Assembly (NCBI GenBank): GCA_004298435.1
Contig: SCSF01000133.1
Span: 29,291 to 93,290, forward strand
Direction: 5' to 3'
From: Beijerinckiaceae bacterium
GTDB lineage: Bacteria > Pseudomonadota > Alphaproteobacteria > Rhizobiales > Beijerinckiaceae
DNA: 64,000 nt
Below, in pieces: positions 35,101 through 44,540 of this stretch. The first letter of the stretch is position 1. Each line of letters begins with the position of its first letter. Below the pieces are notes generated by a model that saw nothing but the letters and a program-made list of their open reading frames with translations, was not told the DNA's origin and did not search any database. Made by a program: the position numbers and the translations under genes.

Positions 35101-36259
35101 GGCGGTTGCGCTCTCGACGGAGGCGACGCTCGACACGCTCTCCTCGCTTTATGCAACGATCTACATGCGCATCTGGTATCGCCTGATGGGCGCGAAGATC
35201 GGCAAGGGCACCGAGATTTCGACGAACTTCGCCGGCCGTTACGATCTCGTCGAATTGGGCGAGAAATGTTTCATCGCCGATGAGGTGGTCCTTGGCGACG
35301 AGGAGATCCGCCGCGGCTACATGATCCTGAAACGCGTAAAGACCGCGTCGCGCGTCTTTATCGGCAACAGCGCGGTTGTGCCGGCGGGGGCTGAAATTCC
35401 GGCCAACGCGCTGATCGGCATCAAGTCCAAGCCGCCAGCGAATGAGCTTATAAGCCGTGGCGACACCTGGTTCGGTTCGCCGCCGATCAAACTGCCGGTG
35501 CGCCAGACGTTCGATGTCGGCGGCGCTGCCTGGACCTATGAACCCCCGTGGTGGAAAAAGCTCGGCCGCGCCTGTTTCGAGGCGGTGACGATCTCGCTTC
35601 CCGTCATGCTGTTCATCACTTTCGGCACCTGGGCTGTCGACTGGTTCGCTGATGCGCTGCTCGGCGGCATCTGGGGCGAAGTCGCCTGGCGCTTCGTCGC
35701 TGTGGCGGTGATGATCTCGGTTGCGCTCTGCGCTGTCGTCGTGGCGTTGAAATGGATCACCATGGGCCGCTACGAGCCTGTCGTGAAGCCGATGTGGTCG
35801 TGGTGGGCGATGCGCACCGAGGCGGTCGCGGTGATCTATGCCGGGCTTGGCGGGCGCATGCTGCTCGAACATCTGCGCGGCACGCCTTTCCTGCCGTGGA
35901 TCTGGCGGCTTCTCGGCGTCAAAGTCGGGCGCGGCGTGTTCGTCGACATGACCGACATTACCGAATTCGATTGCGTCAGCATCGGCGACTTCTGCGCGCT
36001 CAACGCCAATTCGGCCTTGCAGACGCATCTTTACGAAGACAGGGTGATGAAAGTCGGCCGTGTGAAGGTGGGCAAGGGCGTGACGGTCGGCGCTGGCTCG
36101 ACCGTGCTGTATGATACGAATGTTGCGGATTATGCCCGCCTCGGGCCGCTCACCGTCATTATGAAGGGCGAGGAGATTCCAGGGCATTCGGAATGGGTCG
36201 GTTCGCCGGCGCAGCCGAAAGCGGTTGCTGTGGTTGCGGAAGCGAGGGCCGCGGCGTAG
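32189..36259 (+). CDS. Pls/PosA-type membrane-bound non-ribosomal peptide synthetase
   Basis: 1356 residues. An adenylation domain (about 35-545) has '[19 protein letters not shown]' (A3), 'FDLSMEEIW' (A4), '[17 protein letters not shown]' (A5), 'YRSGDAV', '[20 protein letters not shown]' (A8) and 'SGKLDRNS' (A10). A carrier domain follows (about 555-625; '[15 protein letters not shown]', phosphopantetheine Ser). The rest alternates about six transmembrane helices with three left-handed beta-helix (hexapeptide-type) domains, each introduced by 'GAKIGK'- or 'VKVGRG'-like motifs. There is no condensation or thioesterase domain. This is the layout of epsilon-poly-L-lysine synthetase and TIGR02353-type proteins. 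ATG 32189 lacks a clear RBS; ATG 32216 is the alternative. aroC follows after 11 bp. Confidence 0.92.
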   Translation: MPNSRSLLQMNSPLRAHTPNLAPVRPARVLRGPVRPDLCRDELLCEIFSAAVQAQPDAVALISGGSQLTYAELDRRAEAIARGLVRQGIGPGQVVGLWLPRGCELLIGQIAIAKTGAAWLPFDADTPIDRIATCLDDASATALLSSGPRAEIARAKPVSAVFTAADLVDDADQTTVNARALGATPDHPAYLIYTSGSTGAPKGIVISGRNICHFLRAANEVYGLKNTDVVFQGASVAFDLSMEEIWLPYLVGATLFVASPEILGEAERLPDVLEANGVTVLDTVPTLLSLLPRDVASLRLIILGGEACPQAVANAWCRPGRRIFNSYGPTEATVVATIAEVRVGAAVTIGTPIPNYSCYVVDEGLGLLGVGEEGELLIGGPGVAQGYLGRPKLTGEKFIANPFAATTGDPLLYRSGDAVAIDQHGNLSFRGRIDDQVKIRGFRVELGEIEAKLTECASVEQATVVLRQNDGLDELVAFIVPARDAKIDARLLRTELRAQLPPYMVPVRFETLAALPRLISGKLDRNSLKKLQLVPLASTEAQEEPRNETEELLLAAAKRVLPPQPIPLDADFFTDLGGHSLIAARFISVVRETPRLAGITLQDVYAARSLRAMATLLNDKAPPDDGADLSFEPPPLRRRFLCGLAQFAAMPFILSLIAMQWLGVFMSYMLFTDADATLFQETVTLIAVYIAIEIGIVAIVIGAKWLLLPRTKPGRYPLWGVYYYRWWLTERLLSLIPVRNFQGTALMRFYLRAIGAKIGKDVLIADLACGAYDLVSIGDRTCIGANATLANARVEGNELIIGAIDIGADVQIGTSCVIEEDCVIGDGAELRDLTALPAGGRIGSYEIWDGTPAAKSGTVDPETLTCFATAGRLRRTVMTALQGLLLLALPPLSMLPVFAGFWVFNRVDDLIGVADIDRLLYRLSIPVMAWPAAFVMVVATIGFTIAFRWIILPRVSEGAFSVHSWFYLRKWAVALSTEATLDTLSSLYATIYMRIWYRLMGAKIGKGTEISTNFAGRYDLVELGEKCFIADEVVLGDEEIRRGYMILKRVKTASRVFIGNSAVVPAGAEIPANALIGIKSKPPANELISRGDTWFGSPPIKLPVRQTFDVGGAAWTYEPPWWKKLGRACFEAVTISLPVMLFITFGTWAVDWFADALLGGIWGEVAWRFVAVAVMISVALCAVVVALKWITMGRYEPVVKPMWSWWAMRTEAVAVIYAGLGGRMLLEHLRGTPFLPWIWRLLGVKVGRGVFVDMTDITEFDCVSIGDFCALNANSALQTHLYEDRVMKVGRVKVGKGVTVGAGSTVLYDTNVADYARLGPLTVIMKGEEIPGHSEWVGSPAQPKAVAVVAEARAAA

Positions 36260-36270
36260 GAGTGCCTCCC

Positions 36271-37389
36271 ATGTCGCACAACACATTCGGCCATCTTTTC
36301 CGCGTGACGACCTTCGGCGAAAGCCACGGGCCGGCAATCGGCTGCGTCGTCGATGGCTGCCCGCCCGGCATTCCTCTCGAAGAGGCCGAGATCCAGCGTT
36401 ATCTCGACGAGCGCAAGCCCGGCCAGTCGCGTTTCACCACGCAGCGGCGGGAATCCGACAGGGTGAAAATCCTTTCCGGAGTTCTGCGCGACGCCGCCGG
36501 CGTTCAGGTTACGACAGGCACGCCAATTGCGCTTCTGATCGAAAATGAGGATCAGCGCTCGAAGGATTACGACAAGATCAAGGACAGCTATCGGCCCGGC
36601 CATGCCGATTTCACCTATGAGATGAAATACGGCTTGCGCGATCATCGCGGCGGCGGGCGTTCCTCGGCGCGCGAGACGGCGGCCCGTGTCGCTGCCGGCG
36701 CCATCGCCCGCAAGGTCATTCAGGGCGTGACAGTGCGCGGCGCGCTCGTGGCGATGGGGCCGCACCAGATCGACTGCGCGAACTGGGATTGGGAGGAGAC
36801 GCGGCGCAATCCCTTCTTCGCGCCCGATGCGAAAGCCGCGGCTCTGTTCGCGGAAAAGCTCGATGCCATCCGCAAGGCGGGCTCATCCATCGGCGCCGTC
36901 ATCGAGATTGTGGCCGAGCATGTGCCGGCGGGCTGGGGCGCCCCGATCTACGGCAAGCTCGATGCGGAACTGGCCTCCGCGCTGATGTCGATCAACGCCG
37001 TGAAAGGCGTCGAGATCGGCGACGGTTTTGCCGCCGCGAGCCTGTCAGGCGAGGAGAACGCAGACGAGATCGGCATAGGCGAGGATGGCGCTCCGGTCTT
37101 TCGCTCGAATCATGCCGGCGGCATTCTGGGAGGCATTTCGACGGGGCAGACTGTCGTTGCCCGTTTCGCGGTGAAGCCGACTTCATCAATTCTCACGCCG
37201 CGCCGCACGATCGATCGCTCTGGCCATGAGATTGAGATCGCAACGCAGGGCCGTCACGATCCCTGTGTCGGGATCAGGGCCGTTCCAGTCGGCGAGGCCA
37301 TGGTCGCCTGCGTGCTCGCCGATCAGTTTCTGCGCCATCGCGGCCAGATGGGCGAAGCCCCGCGCGGACCATTTAAGCCGAAGAGCTAA
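36271..37389 (+). CDS. aroC: chorismate synthase
   Basis: Converts EPSP to chorismate at the end of the shikimate pathway, with reduced FMN. 372 residues from ATG 36271 ([20 protein letters not shown]). Conserved '[20 protein letters not shown]', '[20 protein letters not shown]' and '[11 protein letters not shown]' are all present. The start lies 11 bp after the NRPS stop, so the two may share a transcript; the track's extension to 36193 overlaps the NRPS and is rejected. Confidence 0.97.
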   Translation: MSHNTFGHLFRVTTFGESHGPAIGCVVDGCPPGIPLEEAEIQRYLDERKPGQSRFTTQRRESDRVKILSGVLRDAAGVQVTTGTPIALLIENEDQRSKDYDKIKDSYRPGHADFTYEMKYGLRDHRGGGRSSARETAARVAAGAIARKVIQGVTVRGALVAMGPHQIDCANWDWEETRRNPFFAPDAKAAALFAEKLDAIRKAGSSIGAVIEIVAEHVPAGWGAPIYGKLDAELASALMSINAVKGVEIGDGFAAASLSGEENADEIGIGEDGAPVFRSNHAGGILGGISTGQTVVARFAVKPTSSILTPRRTIDRSGHEIEIATQGRHDPCVGIRAVPVGEAMVACVLADQFLRHRGQMGEAPRGPFKPKS

Positions 37390-37395
37390 AGCTGC

Positions 37396-37557
37396 TCAGG
37401 TCAGATTGTTCGCGACCGCGTTAAATCGGTTCGAGAGGCTCGTACCGATCCCCTTCAAAGAAACGATGATCAAGATGGCGATGAAGGCGGCGATCATGCT
37501 GTATTCGATTGCCGTGGCCGCTGTTTTGTCTTGCAAAAATCGTTTGATGAAATCCAT
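37396..37557 (-). CDS. Flp-family type IVb pilin (absent from ORF track)
   Basis: 53 residues, too short for the supplied track: 'MDFIKRFLQDKTAATAIEYS' then 'MIAAFIAILIIVSLKGIGTS' then 'LSNRFNAVANNLT'. The prepilin pattern is typical: short charged leader, Gly/Ala-type processing region (TAATAIEYS with the conserved Glu-Tyr) and one hydrophobic helix. GGAGG sits five nt before the ATG. No tad/cpa assembly genes are in the window. It is tail-to-tail with aroC. Confidence 0.9.
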   Translation of the reverse strand: MDFIKRFLQDKTAATAIEYSMIAAFIAILIIVSLKGIGTSLSNRFNAVANNLT

Positions 37558-37579
37558 TTGGTCCTCCGACTGGACCCAG

Positions 37580-37616
37580 TTAACCCCTGAATCCCCTAAT
37601 CTTCCGCTAAGTTAAC
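37580..37616 (-). promoter_or_regulatory. possible CtrA-type sites upstream of the Flp pilin gene
   Basis: On the minus strand TTAG-N7-TTAG lies between two TTAAC half sites (TTAAC at both ends of this span). The CtrA consensus is TTAA-N7-TTAA, so each half has one mismatch. In Caulobacter CtrA controls pilA; whether that holds here is inference. Confidence 0.35.
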
Positions 37617-37684
37617 CGTGAAGGTCTTTGATACCCGTCGGATTTTTATGGATGGAGGGGCTGGGGGCTTGGTCTTGAAACCAG

Positions 37685-37720
37685 AAAGCCGCCGTTCCGG
37701 GGAACGGCGGCTTCATTTAT
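37685..37720. terminator. hairpin between cold-shock and pilin genes
   Basis: AAGCCGCCGTTCC-GG-GGAACGGCGGCTT is a perfect 13-bp stem, with 'CATTTAT' on one side and 'TCTGGTTTC' on the other. It is the probable terminator of the cold-shock transcript. Just beyond it, 37728-37777 is a degraded GCGTTTTC-type repeat. Confidence 0.7.
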
Positions 37721-37838
37721 CTGTGCCGGCGCGATTTCTTCACGCGAACCAAAGGCCGCTTCGCTCGAATCACCGCGGCCAAGCTTCCGCCTGGTTACGA
37801 TTCATTCACGAGCCTTGCAGCCTTTCACCAGGCGTGAA

Positions 37839-38048
37839 TTACGCTGCCTGGAGATTGCAGGCGGCCATCTTGCCGGAGCGGCGGTCGGTCTCGACGTCGA
37901 ACGAGACCTTCTGGCCTTCGGTGAGGCCACGCATGCCCGAGCGCTCCACGGCGCTCACATGGACGAAGACGTCCTTGCTGCCGTCATCCGGCTGGATGAA
38001 GCCATAGCCCTTTTGATCGTTGAAGAATTTAACGGTTCCAGTCTGCAT
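37839..38048 (-). CDS. cold-shock domain protein
   Basis: 69 residues from ATG 38048: '[20 protein letters not shown]' and '[20 protein letters not shown]', with both RNA-binding motifs (KGYGFI and DVFVHV). CspA-like single-domain RNA chaperone. The track start at 38093 adds 15 acidic residues without family support; a GAAGGA precedes the chosen ATG. Confidence 0.95.
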   Translation of the reverse strand: MQTGTVKFFNDQKGYGFIQPDDGSKDVFVHVSAVERSGMRGLTEGQKVSFDVETDRRSGKMAACNLQAA

Positions 38049-38382
38049 TGAGAGTCCTTCGTTGGCCTCGGTGCCTGTCGGCGCTTCGGCCATTCATTTT
38101 AGGCGCATTCGGTGGCTGATGTGATCAGTACCTCTGAATGCTCTGCTGCACACATGGACGCGCATGGCATGCATGACACATCCGGTTTCAGTCGAATTTG
38201 GCAGAAGAGGCTGAAACGCGCGTCGGCAGAACAGACGGCTCGGTCCAGAATATCAGTCCAAAAGCGATGCCGGTCATATGGCAAGGTCGCATGTCTTTGG
38301 CAATCCCGCGCCATGCGATTTTTTTTTCGACCGGACAACCTGCGGAAGACCAGTTCGGTCTTTTTCGGCTTCGCCGGGTCCT
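38049..38382. other. long 5' region of the cold-shock gene
   Basis: 334 bp between the bioA stop and the cold-shock start, both on the minus strand. Plus-strand ORFs across it have no recognisable features. It contains an A/T homopolymer run near 38319. A long structured 5' leader is common for cold-shock genes, but I cannot show one here. Confidence 0.5.
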
Positions 38383-39651
38383 TCACACCATCTCGGATGT
38401 CACTTTGACCACAGCCCGGGTGAGGCGCCGCAAGTCTTCCGGTTCGATTGTGAACGCCGGTGTCAGATAAATGATGCGGCCAAAGGGACGTATGAAAACG
38501 CCGAGCTCAAGAAAGCGACGCTTGAGCTTCTCAAGGTCAAAGGGCATGGCGAGTTCGACGACGCCGATCGCGCCTTTTACGCGGACATCGCTGACGTGGG
38601 CAAGATCACGGCAGGGCGCAAGCCCTTCGGTCAGCGCCGCCTCGATTGCCTTGACCTCGGCAAGTCTTGGCGCGCTCTCGAAAAGGTCAAGCGAGGCATT
38701 GGCTGCGGCGCAAGCAAGCGGGTTTGCCATAAAGGTCGGGCCGTGCATCAGCGCGAAACCCGGATCGTCCGACCAGAAGGCGTCGAAGATATGCGGCCTC
38801 GCCAGCGTCGCGGCGAGCGCCATCGTGCCGCCTGTGAGCGCTTTGGAAAGGCAGATGATGTCCGGGGAGACGCCAGCCGCTTCGGTGGCGAACAGCGTGC
38901 CGGTGCGGCCAAAACCTGTGAAGATCTCATCGAAGATCAGTATGAGGCCGTAGCGGTCTGCCGCTGCACGAATGTGCTGGAGGACTTCGGCGTCGTGAAA
39001 GATCATGCCGCCGGCGCCTTGCACCAGAGGTTCGACGATGATGCCTGCGATGTCGTCGGCATGATGGGTGAGCAAAGCATCGAAAAGCACGCGCGTTTCC
39101 GCATCGCGTGGCAGGTCTGCGATGATGTTTTGCGGCAGGACGCCAGCGAAGCGGCTGTGCATGCCTTCCTGCGGATCGCAGACGGCCATGGTGGCGAATG
39201 TGTCGCCATGATAGGCGCCCTTGAAGGCGAGAAATTTATGTCGTTTTGCAAAGCCTTTGTTGAGCCAGAACTGCACCGCCATTTTCAGGGCGACTTCAAC
39301 CGCGATGGAGCCGCTATCGGAAAAAAAGACGCGCTCGAAACCGCCGGGCACAAGCGCGCAAAGTCGCGTTGCGAGGCGCAGCGCCTGTTCGTGAACGAGA
39401 CCGCCGAACATCACATGCGGCATTTGTGCGAGTTGCTTGCGCAATGCCTCTGCGATGACGGGATGATTATAGCCGTGACAGGCCGTCCACCAGCTTGCAA
39501 TGCCGTCGATCAGGACACGGCCGTCGGCGAGAGTGATGCGCGATCCCTCGGTTGCCACAACGGGCAAAGGCGCGTCGGCCGTTTTTATCTGGCAATAGGG
39601 GCGCCAGATATGCGCGAGGCCCGGCTCGTACCAGTCGGTTGCGTCAACCAT
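38383..39651 (-). CDS. bioA: adenosylmethionine-8-amino-7-oxononanoate aminotransferase
   Basis: Third step of biotin assembly (KAPA to DAPA with SAM as amino donor). 422 residues from ATG 39651 (MVDATDWYEPGLAHIWRPYC). Class III PLP aminotransferase: 'GIASWWTACHGYNHPVI', 'FSDSGSIAVEVALKMAVQFW', 'LIFDEIFTGFGRTGTLFA' and 'DIICLSKALTGGTMALA' with the PLP Lys. A TTG two codons upstream (39657) is an alternative. Divergent from bioF. Confidence 0.96.
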   Translation of the reverse strand: MVDATDWYEPGLAHIWRPYCQIKTADAPLPVVATEGSRITLADGRVLIDGIASWWTACHGYNHPVIAEALRKQLAQMPHVMFGGLVHEQALRLATRLCALVPGGFERVFFSDSGSIAVEVALKMAVQFWLNKGFAKRHKFLAFKGAYHGDTFATMAVCDPQEGMHSRFAGVLPQNIIADLPRDAETRVLFDALLTHHADDIAGIIVEPLVQGAGGMIFHDAEVLQHIRAAADRYGLILIFDEIFTGFGRTGTLFATEAAGVSPDIICLSKALTGGTMALAATLARPHIFDAFWSDDPGFALMHGPTFMANPLACAAANASLDLFESAPRLAEVKAIEAALTEGLAPCRDLAHVSDVRVKGAIGVVELAMPFDLEKLKRRFLELGVFIRPFGRIIYLTPAFTIEPEDLRRLTRAVVKVTSEMV

Positions 39652-39735
39652 GAGCAAAGTGAGCTTTGTTGAAAGAAGGACGCGATACCGCTACACCGCT
39701 GGAGCACCAAATAAAAGAGCGCCTTCGACCATCGG

Positions 39736-40962
39736 ATGCGCACATCTGAATCGGGCCGCATTGCCGTGACGTCCCTCGATACATTCGCAGAAGCCAAACT
39801 TGCCGATCTGGAACGCGCCGATTTGCGCCGCCATCTTGTTGCGACGCGCCGCGCGCTTGAAGCTGGCGAAGGACCTGTCGTCTATCGCAACGGACGAAAA
39901 TATATTTCTTTCTCCTGCAATGATTATCTCAATCTTTCGCAGCATCCTGCGGTGAAGGCGGCAGCGATCGCCGCCACCGAAACATATGGCACGGGTGCGG
40001 GCGCCTCGCGTCTTGTGACGGGCAATCATCCGCTCTTTGATAGACTGGAAGAAAGGCTCGCGCTCTTCAAGCAAGCCGAGGCGGCGATTGTCTTTGGCTC
40101 CGGCTATCTTGCCAATCTTGGCATCATCCCCGCCTTGGCTGGGCAGGGCGATCTCATTCTCGTTGATGCTCTGTCACATGCCTGCATCTTCGCCGGCAGC
40201 CGCCTGTCGCCCGCGGAATGCCGGGTGTTCCGGCATAACGACGTGGATCATGCGCGAAAGATTTTGGAGAAAGAGCGCGCTTCCTTCCGCAACGCTTTGC
40301 TCGTCACTGACGGCGTTTTTTCGATGGATGGCGATCGCGCGCCAATCGCAGAGTTGGCGGCACTCTGCGCCAGTTTCGATGTCTGGCTGATGAGCGATGA
40401 TGCGCATGGTTTCGGCGTGCTTGGTGAGGGCAGGGGATCGAACTTCGCATCCGGTGCGAAGGTTGACGTGCCTTTGCAGATGGGGACGCTCTCAAAGGCC
40501 ATCGGCGGATATGGCGGCTATCTCTGCGCCTCGCGCCCGGTGATCGAGCTTTTGAAAACGCGTGCCCGCACGCTTTTGTTTGCGACGGGCCTGCCACCGG
40601 CGAGCGTCGCGGCGGCCCTTGCAGCGCTCGACATTATCGAGCATGAGCCAGAGTTGACGGTGAGGCCGCTCGCCAGAGCGCGCGCCTTCACGGCAGAGCT
40701 TGGGCTTCCGGAGGCGCAAAGCCCGATCGTGCCGCTTGTGCTCGGCGATGCGGCTGCCGCTTTGGCTGCATCGAAACTGCTCGAAGACGAAGGCTTCCTC
40801 GTTGTCGCCATTCGTCCGCCGACTGTGCCGGAGGGCACGGCGCGCCTGCGCTTCGCCTTTTGCGCAGCTCACACCGAAGCCGATGTGGCGCGCCTTGCGC
40901 AGGTCGTCGCCGAGCGCATCGCATATAGCAGCGAGATGAACGCATGCCCGCAGTCTTCATAA
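39736..40962 (+). CDS. bioF: 8-amino-7-oxononanoate synthase
   Basis: Joins pimeloyl thioester and alanine to form KAPA. 408 residues; alpha-oxoamine synthase hallmarks 'YISFSCNDYLNLSQHPAVK', 'GTGAGASRLVTGNHPLFDRL', 'DDAHGFGVLGEGRGSN' and 'QMGTLSKAIGGYGGYLCASR' with the PLP Lys. The end overlaps bioD by 19 bp. Products flow F to A to D within this divergent cluster; bioB is not in the window. Confidence 0.96.
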   Translation: MRTSESGRIAVTSLDTFAEAKLADLERADLRRHLVATRRALEAGEGPVVYRNGRKYISFSCNDYLNLSQHPAVKAAAIAATETYGTGAGASRLVTGNHPLFDRLEERLALFKQAEAAIVFGSGYLANLGIIPALAGQGDLILVDALSHACIFAGSRLSPAECRVFRHNDVDHARKILEKERASFRNALLVTDGVFSMDGDRAPIAELAALCASFDVWLMSDDAHGFGVLGEGRGSNFASGAKVDVPLQMGTLSKAIGGYGGYLCASRPVIELLKTRARTLLFATGLPPASVAAALAALDIIEHEPELTVRPLARARAFTAELGLPEAQSPIVPLVLGDAAAALAASKLLEDEGFLVVAIRPPTVPEGTARLRFAFCAAHTEADVARLAQVVAERIAYSSEMNACPQSS

Positions 40963-41639
40963 CGGCAACCGGCACGGACATCGGCAAGACCTTCGTGACG
41001 GCAGGGCTTGCGCGATATCTGCGCGCGCACAATCGCAAAGTTGCAGTCCTGAAGCCGGTGGTCAGTGGCTTCGATATTGCAGCTTTGGCAGGCAGCGATT
41101 CGGCAGTGCTGCTTGAATCCGTCGGGCAGAGGCCGGACCTTGGCGCGATCGAATCGATTTCGCCCTGGCGCTTTACCGCGCCATTGTCGCCGGATATGGC
41201 TGGGCGTCTGGAAGGCGAGGCGATCGATTTTCCGGGCCTCGTCGCCTTTTGCCGCGCTGCCATCGACAAAACGGGTGACGTTCTTTTGATCGAAGGGATC
41301 GGCGGTCTCATGGTGCCGTTCACCGCAAACAAGACTGTGCTCGATCTGATTGAAGCCCTGCGGATCCCATCAATTCTTGTGGCTGGAACTTATGTCGGCA
41401 CCCTCAGCCATACTCTGACAGCCATGGACGTCATGGCGCGGCGCGGCGTCAACCCGGCGGCGCTGGTGCTCAACGAGACAGCCGGCTCGGCGGCGTCAAT
41501 CGCGGAAACCGTTGTAAGCTTGCGGCACTTCTGCGATCCGGTGCCAATCCTCAGTATAGCGCGCGAGGGAACGGGAAACCCCGCGGACATCAATGCTGCG
41601 AGCTTCGGAAAAATCGCCGATCTCGTTCTGACAGCATGA
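40944..41639 (+). CDS. bioD: ATP-dependent dethiobiotin synthetase
   Basis: Closes the ureido ring of dethiobiotin from DAPA, CO2 and ATP. 231 residues: P-loop 'ITATGTDIGKTFVTAGLARY', 'VLKPVVSGFD' and 'LLIEGIGGLMVPFTANKTVL'. The start lies inside the bioF 3' end, implying translational coupling. The MBL hydrolase follows 13 bp on. Confidence 0.96.
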   Translation: MPAVFITATGTDIGKTFVTAGLARYLRAHNRKVAVLKPVVSGFDIAALAGSDSAVLLESVGQRPDLGAIESISPWRFTAPLSPDMAGRLEGEAIDFPGLVAFCRAAIDKTGDVLLIEGIGGLMVPFTANKTVLDLIEALRIPSILVAGTYVGTLSHTLTAMDVMARRGVNPAALVLNETAGSAASIAETVVSLRHFCDPVPILSIAREGTGNPADINAASFGKIADLVLTA

Positions 41640-41652
41640 GGCGCTTTCGCGA

Positions 41653-42564
41653 ATGACCAGCGACGCCAGTACCGGGGACATTGTTTTCGACCGCTCGCCT
41701 GTCGGGCCGCCGAGCAAGCTCGTATCTCTGACCGACGGCGTGCGCCGTATGGTGGCGGACAATCCGGGGCCTATGACATTCACTGGCACTTGCACCTATG
41801 TGATCGGTCACGGCGATGTTGCGGTGATCGATCCGGGGCCGGATCTGCCGCAGCATGTCGCGGCGCTGCTCGAGTCGCTTGGGAACGAGCGCGTCAGCCA
41901 TATCCTCGTTACTCATACGCATCGTGATCATTGCGGGGCTGCTGCTGCCCTGAAAGTTGCAACAGGAGCGAGGCTCGTTGGATGCGCACCGCATGTTGCC
42001 TCAAGGCAGACGGATGGGCGCGAGGATGCGCATGAGCCGCTTTATGCGCCCGATGCGATAATGGCCGACGGCGACACGATAGATGGTCCGCAGTTCGTGC
42101 TGGAGTGCGTGGCGACGCCGGGTCACACCGGCAATCATCTCAGCTTCGCGCTCGTGGCCGAAAATGCTCTGTTTTCCGGCGATCACGTCATGGCATGGTC
42201 AACCTCGGTGATCATCCCGCCGGACGGGGCGATGTCTGATTACATGGCTTCACTGGAGAAGCTTCAGCATCGCCGTGAGACGATTTACTGGCCCGGCCAC
42301 GGCGCTCCGGTGCAAGAGCCGCAGGCCTATGTGGCGGCGCTTATTCGCCATAGGCGGGGTCGCGAGGCTTCCATTCTGGCCGAACTGTCGAGAGAAGGGG
42401 CGAGCATCGCCGAACTCATCTCGGCGGTTTACCAAGGGTTAGATCCGGCGCTTCATGGAGCGGCGCGGCTCTCCGTCCTCGCGCATCTCGAGGATCTCGA
42501 AAAGCGCGGCATCGTGCTGCGTGAGGTAGGGGCTCAAGGGGTGGCGCGATATCGTCTCGCCTGA
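41653..42564 (+). CDS. MBL-fold metallo-hydrolase, LACTB2/GloB-like
   Basis: 303 residues. 'ILVTHTHRDHCGAAAALK' (HxHxDH), 'CVATPGHTGNHLSFALV', 'NALFSGDHVMAWSTSVI' and 'ETIYWPGHGAPV' supply the dinuclear zinc ligands. The C-terminal winged-helix-like extension (LIRHRRGREASILAEL...LAHLEDLEKRGIV) is typical of the LACTB2 group, some of which are RNases. Substrate unknown. It follows bioD on the same strand and may be cotranscribed; no biotin role is implied. Confidence 0.88.
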   Translation: MTSDASTGDIVFDRSPVGPPSKLVSLTDGVRRMVADNPGPMTFTGTCTYVIGHGDVAVIDPGPDLPQHVAALLESLGNERVSHILVTHTHRDHCGAAAALKVATGARLVGCAPHVASRQTDGREDAHEPLYAPDAIMADGDTIDGPQFVLECVATPGHTGNHLSFALVAENALFSGDHVMAWSTSVIIPPDGAMSDYMASLEKLQHRRETIYWPGHGAPVQEPQAYVAALIRHRRGREASILAELSREGASIAELISAVYQGLDPALHGAARLSVLAHLEDLEKRGIVLREVGAQGVARYRLA

Positions 42565-43338
42565 TTATTTGTCGTCCGAGTCGGATTTCAGCTCATCGGC
42601 GAATGCCATGATGCGCTGCGCGTTGGCGCCGAAGTCATGCCATGCGATTCGCGAAACCGATCTGACATCGACGAGGGTTTGCCCGGCGAGCGGCCGAATA
42701 CGGATTGTGATGTCGCTGGGAAATCCGAACACTCTGCCGTGGGCGATCGCATCAACATGGCCAAGCCCGATTCGGCCTCCGGGCGGGCTCTCGCTGACGA
42801 TTTTCCAATGCTGCGCTGCGACGGCCGCGAGGACGCTGCGATAGGCGTCGTCGCCGTCGAGATCGAGGACGATCGGCTGGACATCCGGATAGGCGTCAAT
42901 CTGCGCCTGCCGCGCCTGAGGGGCGACCGGGGCCGGAACGAAACCGTGGCGGGCCGCCAGGGCTTTTGCTGAGAGAGAGAAGGCCGGTGGATTGTCTATA
43001 TCAGTCGAAACGTCGTGCAGCGAGGGCAGGCGAATGGCCTGATAGGTGAGGTAGGCTGGATAAGCGAGAATCAGCAAGGCGAGGAAGCCGCCGGTCAGAA
43101 GCAGGCCCACACCTTTGCGGCCGGTCTGCCAGATCGCGATCGTGGCGGCGCCCGCGCAGAGCGCCGCGAGGCAGGCGATCATAATTGCTGATCCGACCAC
43201 GGCGAGGACGGCCGAGGGGGCAAGACCTATGCGCGCAGAAGCCAGGCCGATGATGATGACAGCCGCTGCGAAGAACGCGAGGCGACGGCTCCATAAGGCG
43301 CTGTCGCAGTAAGGTTCCTCGATAATCAGATGCCGCAT
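42565..43338 (-). CDS. DUF1499 membrane protein
   Basis: 257 residues. Two or three N-terminal transmembrane helices ('LAFFAAAVIIIGLASARIGL', 'VVGSAIMIACLAALCAGAAT', 'GVGLLLTGGFLALLILAYPA') precede a soluble DUF1499 domain: 'VQPIVLDLDGDDAYRSVLAA', 'HWKIVSESPP', 'GFPSDITIRIRPLAGQTLVD' and 'VRSVSRIAWHDFGANAQRIM'. Function unknown. Convergent with the MBL hydrolase, with stop codons adjoining. Confidence 0.88.
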   Translation of the reverse strand: MRHLIIEEPYCDSALWSRRLAFFAAAVIIIGLASARIGLAPSAVLAVVGSAIMIACLAALCAGAATIAIWQTGRKGVGLLLTGGFLALLILAYPAYLTYQAIRLPSLHDVSTDIDNPPAFSLSAKALAARHGFVPAPVAPQARQAQIDAYPDVQPIVLDLDGDDAYRSVLAAVAAQHWKIVSESPPGGRIGLGHVDAIAHGRVFGFPSDITIRIRPLAGQTLVDVRSVSRIAWHDFGANAQRIMAFADELKSDSDDK

Positions 43339-43529
43339 GGGGCGCGCGATCCGGAGTGTGTGGCCTGCATCACGATATGTTCAGGACCAGAGTTTAAAGC
43401 ATAGCGCGAAGCGCACAATTGCCAGTTTCCCGCCAATCAGGCATGTATCGCTCGCGCACAAGACGAAGACGCATTCGGGCAGACGATTGATTTGCCTTTT
43501 CTTTTGCATGAGATTTACGGCCTAACCGC

Positions 43530-44465
43530 ATGAATGCACTCACGCGCCGGAGTTTGTTACTGGGAGGTGGCGCCCTCGTGCTGTCACCTTTCGCGCTCGG
43601 CTCCTATGCGTTTGCGATCGAGCCAGGTTTCGAATTGAAGGTGACGAATTATCACGTTAACCCTTCGAATTGGCCGAAAGGGCTGGTTCTCAAGGCCGTG
43701 ATCATCGCGGACATACACGCCTGCGAGCCCTTGATGTCCGCGGCGCGCATCCGCAGGATCGCCGAACTCGCAAACCGTCTCAAGCCGGACATCATTTTCA
43801 TCCTTGGCGATTTCAACGCCGGCCACCGGTATGTGACCGCTCCCGTATTCCCTGTTGAATGGGGCGAAGCGCTCAGCGTACTGAAAGCGCCTCTCGGCGC
43901 TTATGCGATCCTCGGCAATCACGACTGGTGGCATGGCGCGCTTCCGGGCATGCCGAGCGATGGCGCAGCGAGCATCCGCCGGGCGCTGGCCCACGCCAAC
44001 GTAAAGCTGCTGGAAAACCAGTCCATTCGATTGGAGAAGCAGGGCGCGCCCTTCTGGGTGGCGGGATTGGCGGATCAGATGGGCCATCGGATCGGTCCCG
44101 GTGATTTCGAGGGGCTGGACGATCTCCCTGGAACCCTCGCGCAAGTGAACGATGATGCGCCGATCGTACTGCTGGCGCATGAGCCGTTCATCTTTCCGCA
44201 CGTCCCGAACAAGGTGGCGCTGACGCTCTGCGGGCATACGCATGGTGGCCAGGTGAACCTTCCTTTCATCACAGAGGCCTATCTCGGAAGGCGCTGGGGC
44301 GAGGGCTATATTTACGGGCACATCGTCGAAGGCGGCCGGCATATGATCATTTCGGCTGGCCTTGGCACATCGATTTTTCCTGTTCGTTTCCTGCGGCCCC
44401 CGGAGCTTGTGCAGGTGACCATCGGCCAGCCGGAGAGCGTCCCCGACGTTGCTTGGAAGGCTTAG
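43530..44465 (+). CDS. Tat-exported metallophosphoesterase
   Basis: 311 residues. The N-terminus 'LTRRSLLLGGGALVLSPFAL' is a twin-arginine-type signal. The calcineurin-like fold shows 'VIIADIHACEP', 'IIFILGDFNAG', 'AILGNHDWWHG' (GNHD), 'VLLAHEPFIFP' and 'LTLCGHTHGGQVNLP' (GHTH). It resembles YaeI/LpxG-type membrane-associated phosphodiesterases. Substrate unknown. Convergent with the L,D-transpeptidase gene across a hairpin terminator. Confidence 0.9.
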   Translation: MNALTRRSLLLGGGALVLSPFALGSYAFAIEPGFELKVTNYHVNPSNWPKGLVLKAVIIADIHACEPLMSAARIRRIAELANRLKPDIIFILGDFNAGHRYVTAPVFPVEWGEALSVLKAPLGAYAILGNHDWWHGALPGMPSDGAASIRRALAHANVKLLENQSIRLEKQGAPFWVAGLADQMGHRIGPGDFEGLDDLPGTLAQVNDDAPIVLLAHEPFIFPHVPNKVALTLCGHTHGGQVNLPFITEAYLGRRWGEGYIYGHIVEGGRHMIISAGLGTSIFPVRFLRPPELVQVTIGQPESVPDVAWKA

Positions 44466-44540
44466 ACCGGAAACGGGATTATGCGAACCGGAGGTTCGCG
44501 GCCCGGAACGCGGGCCTCTGGCCCGCACTTCCACACAAAC

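Noticed and set aside
34838-36337. 499-aa minus-strand ORF opposite the NRPS
   Set aside because: Shadow of the NRPS C-terminal domains; Arg/His-rich with no recognisable motif.
38278-39672. 464-aa plus-strand ORF, longer than bioA itself
   Set aside because: Entirely antisense to bioA, whose catalytic motifs are all intact; no RBS or domain.
39652-39735. BioR operator in the bioA-bioF gap
   Set aside because: No TTATCTATAA-like palindrome is present in the 84-bp gap.
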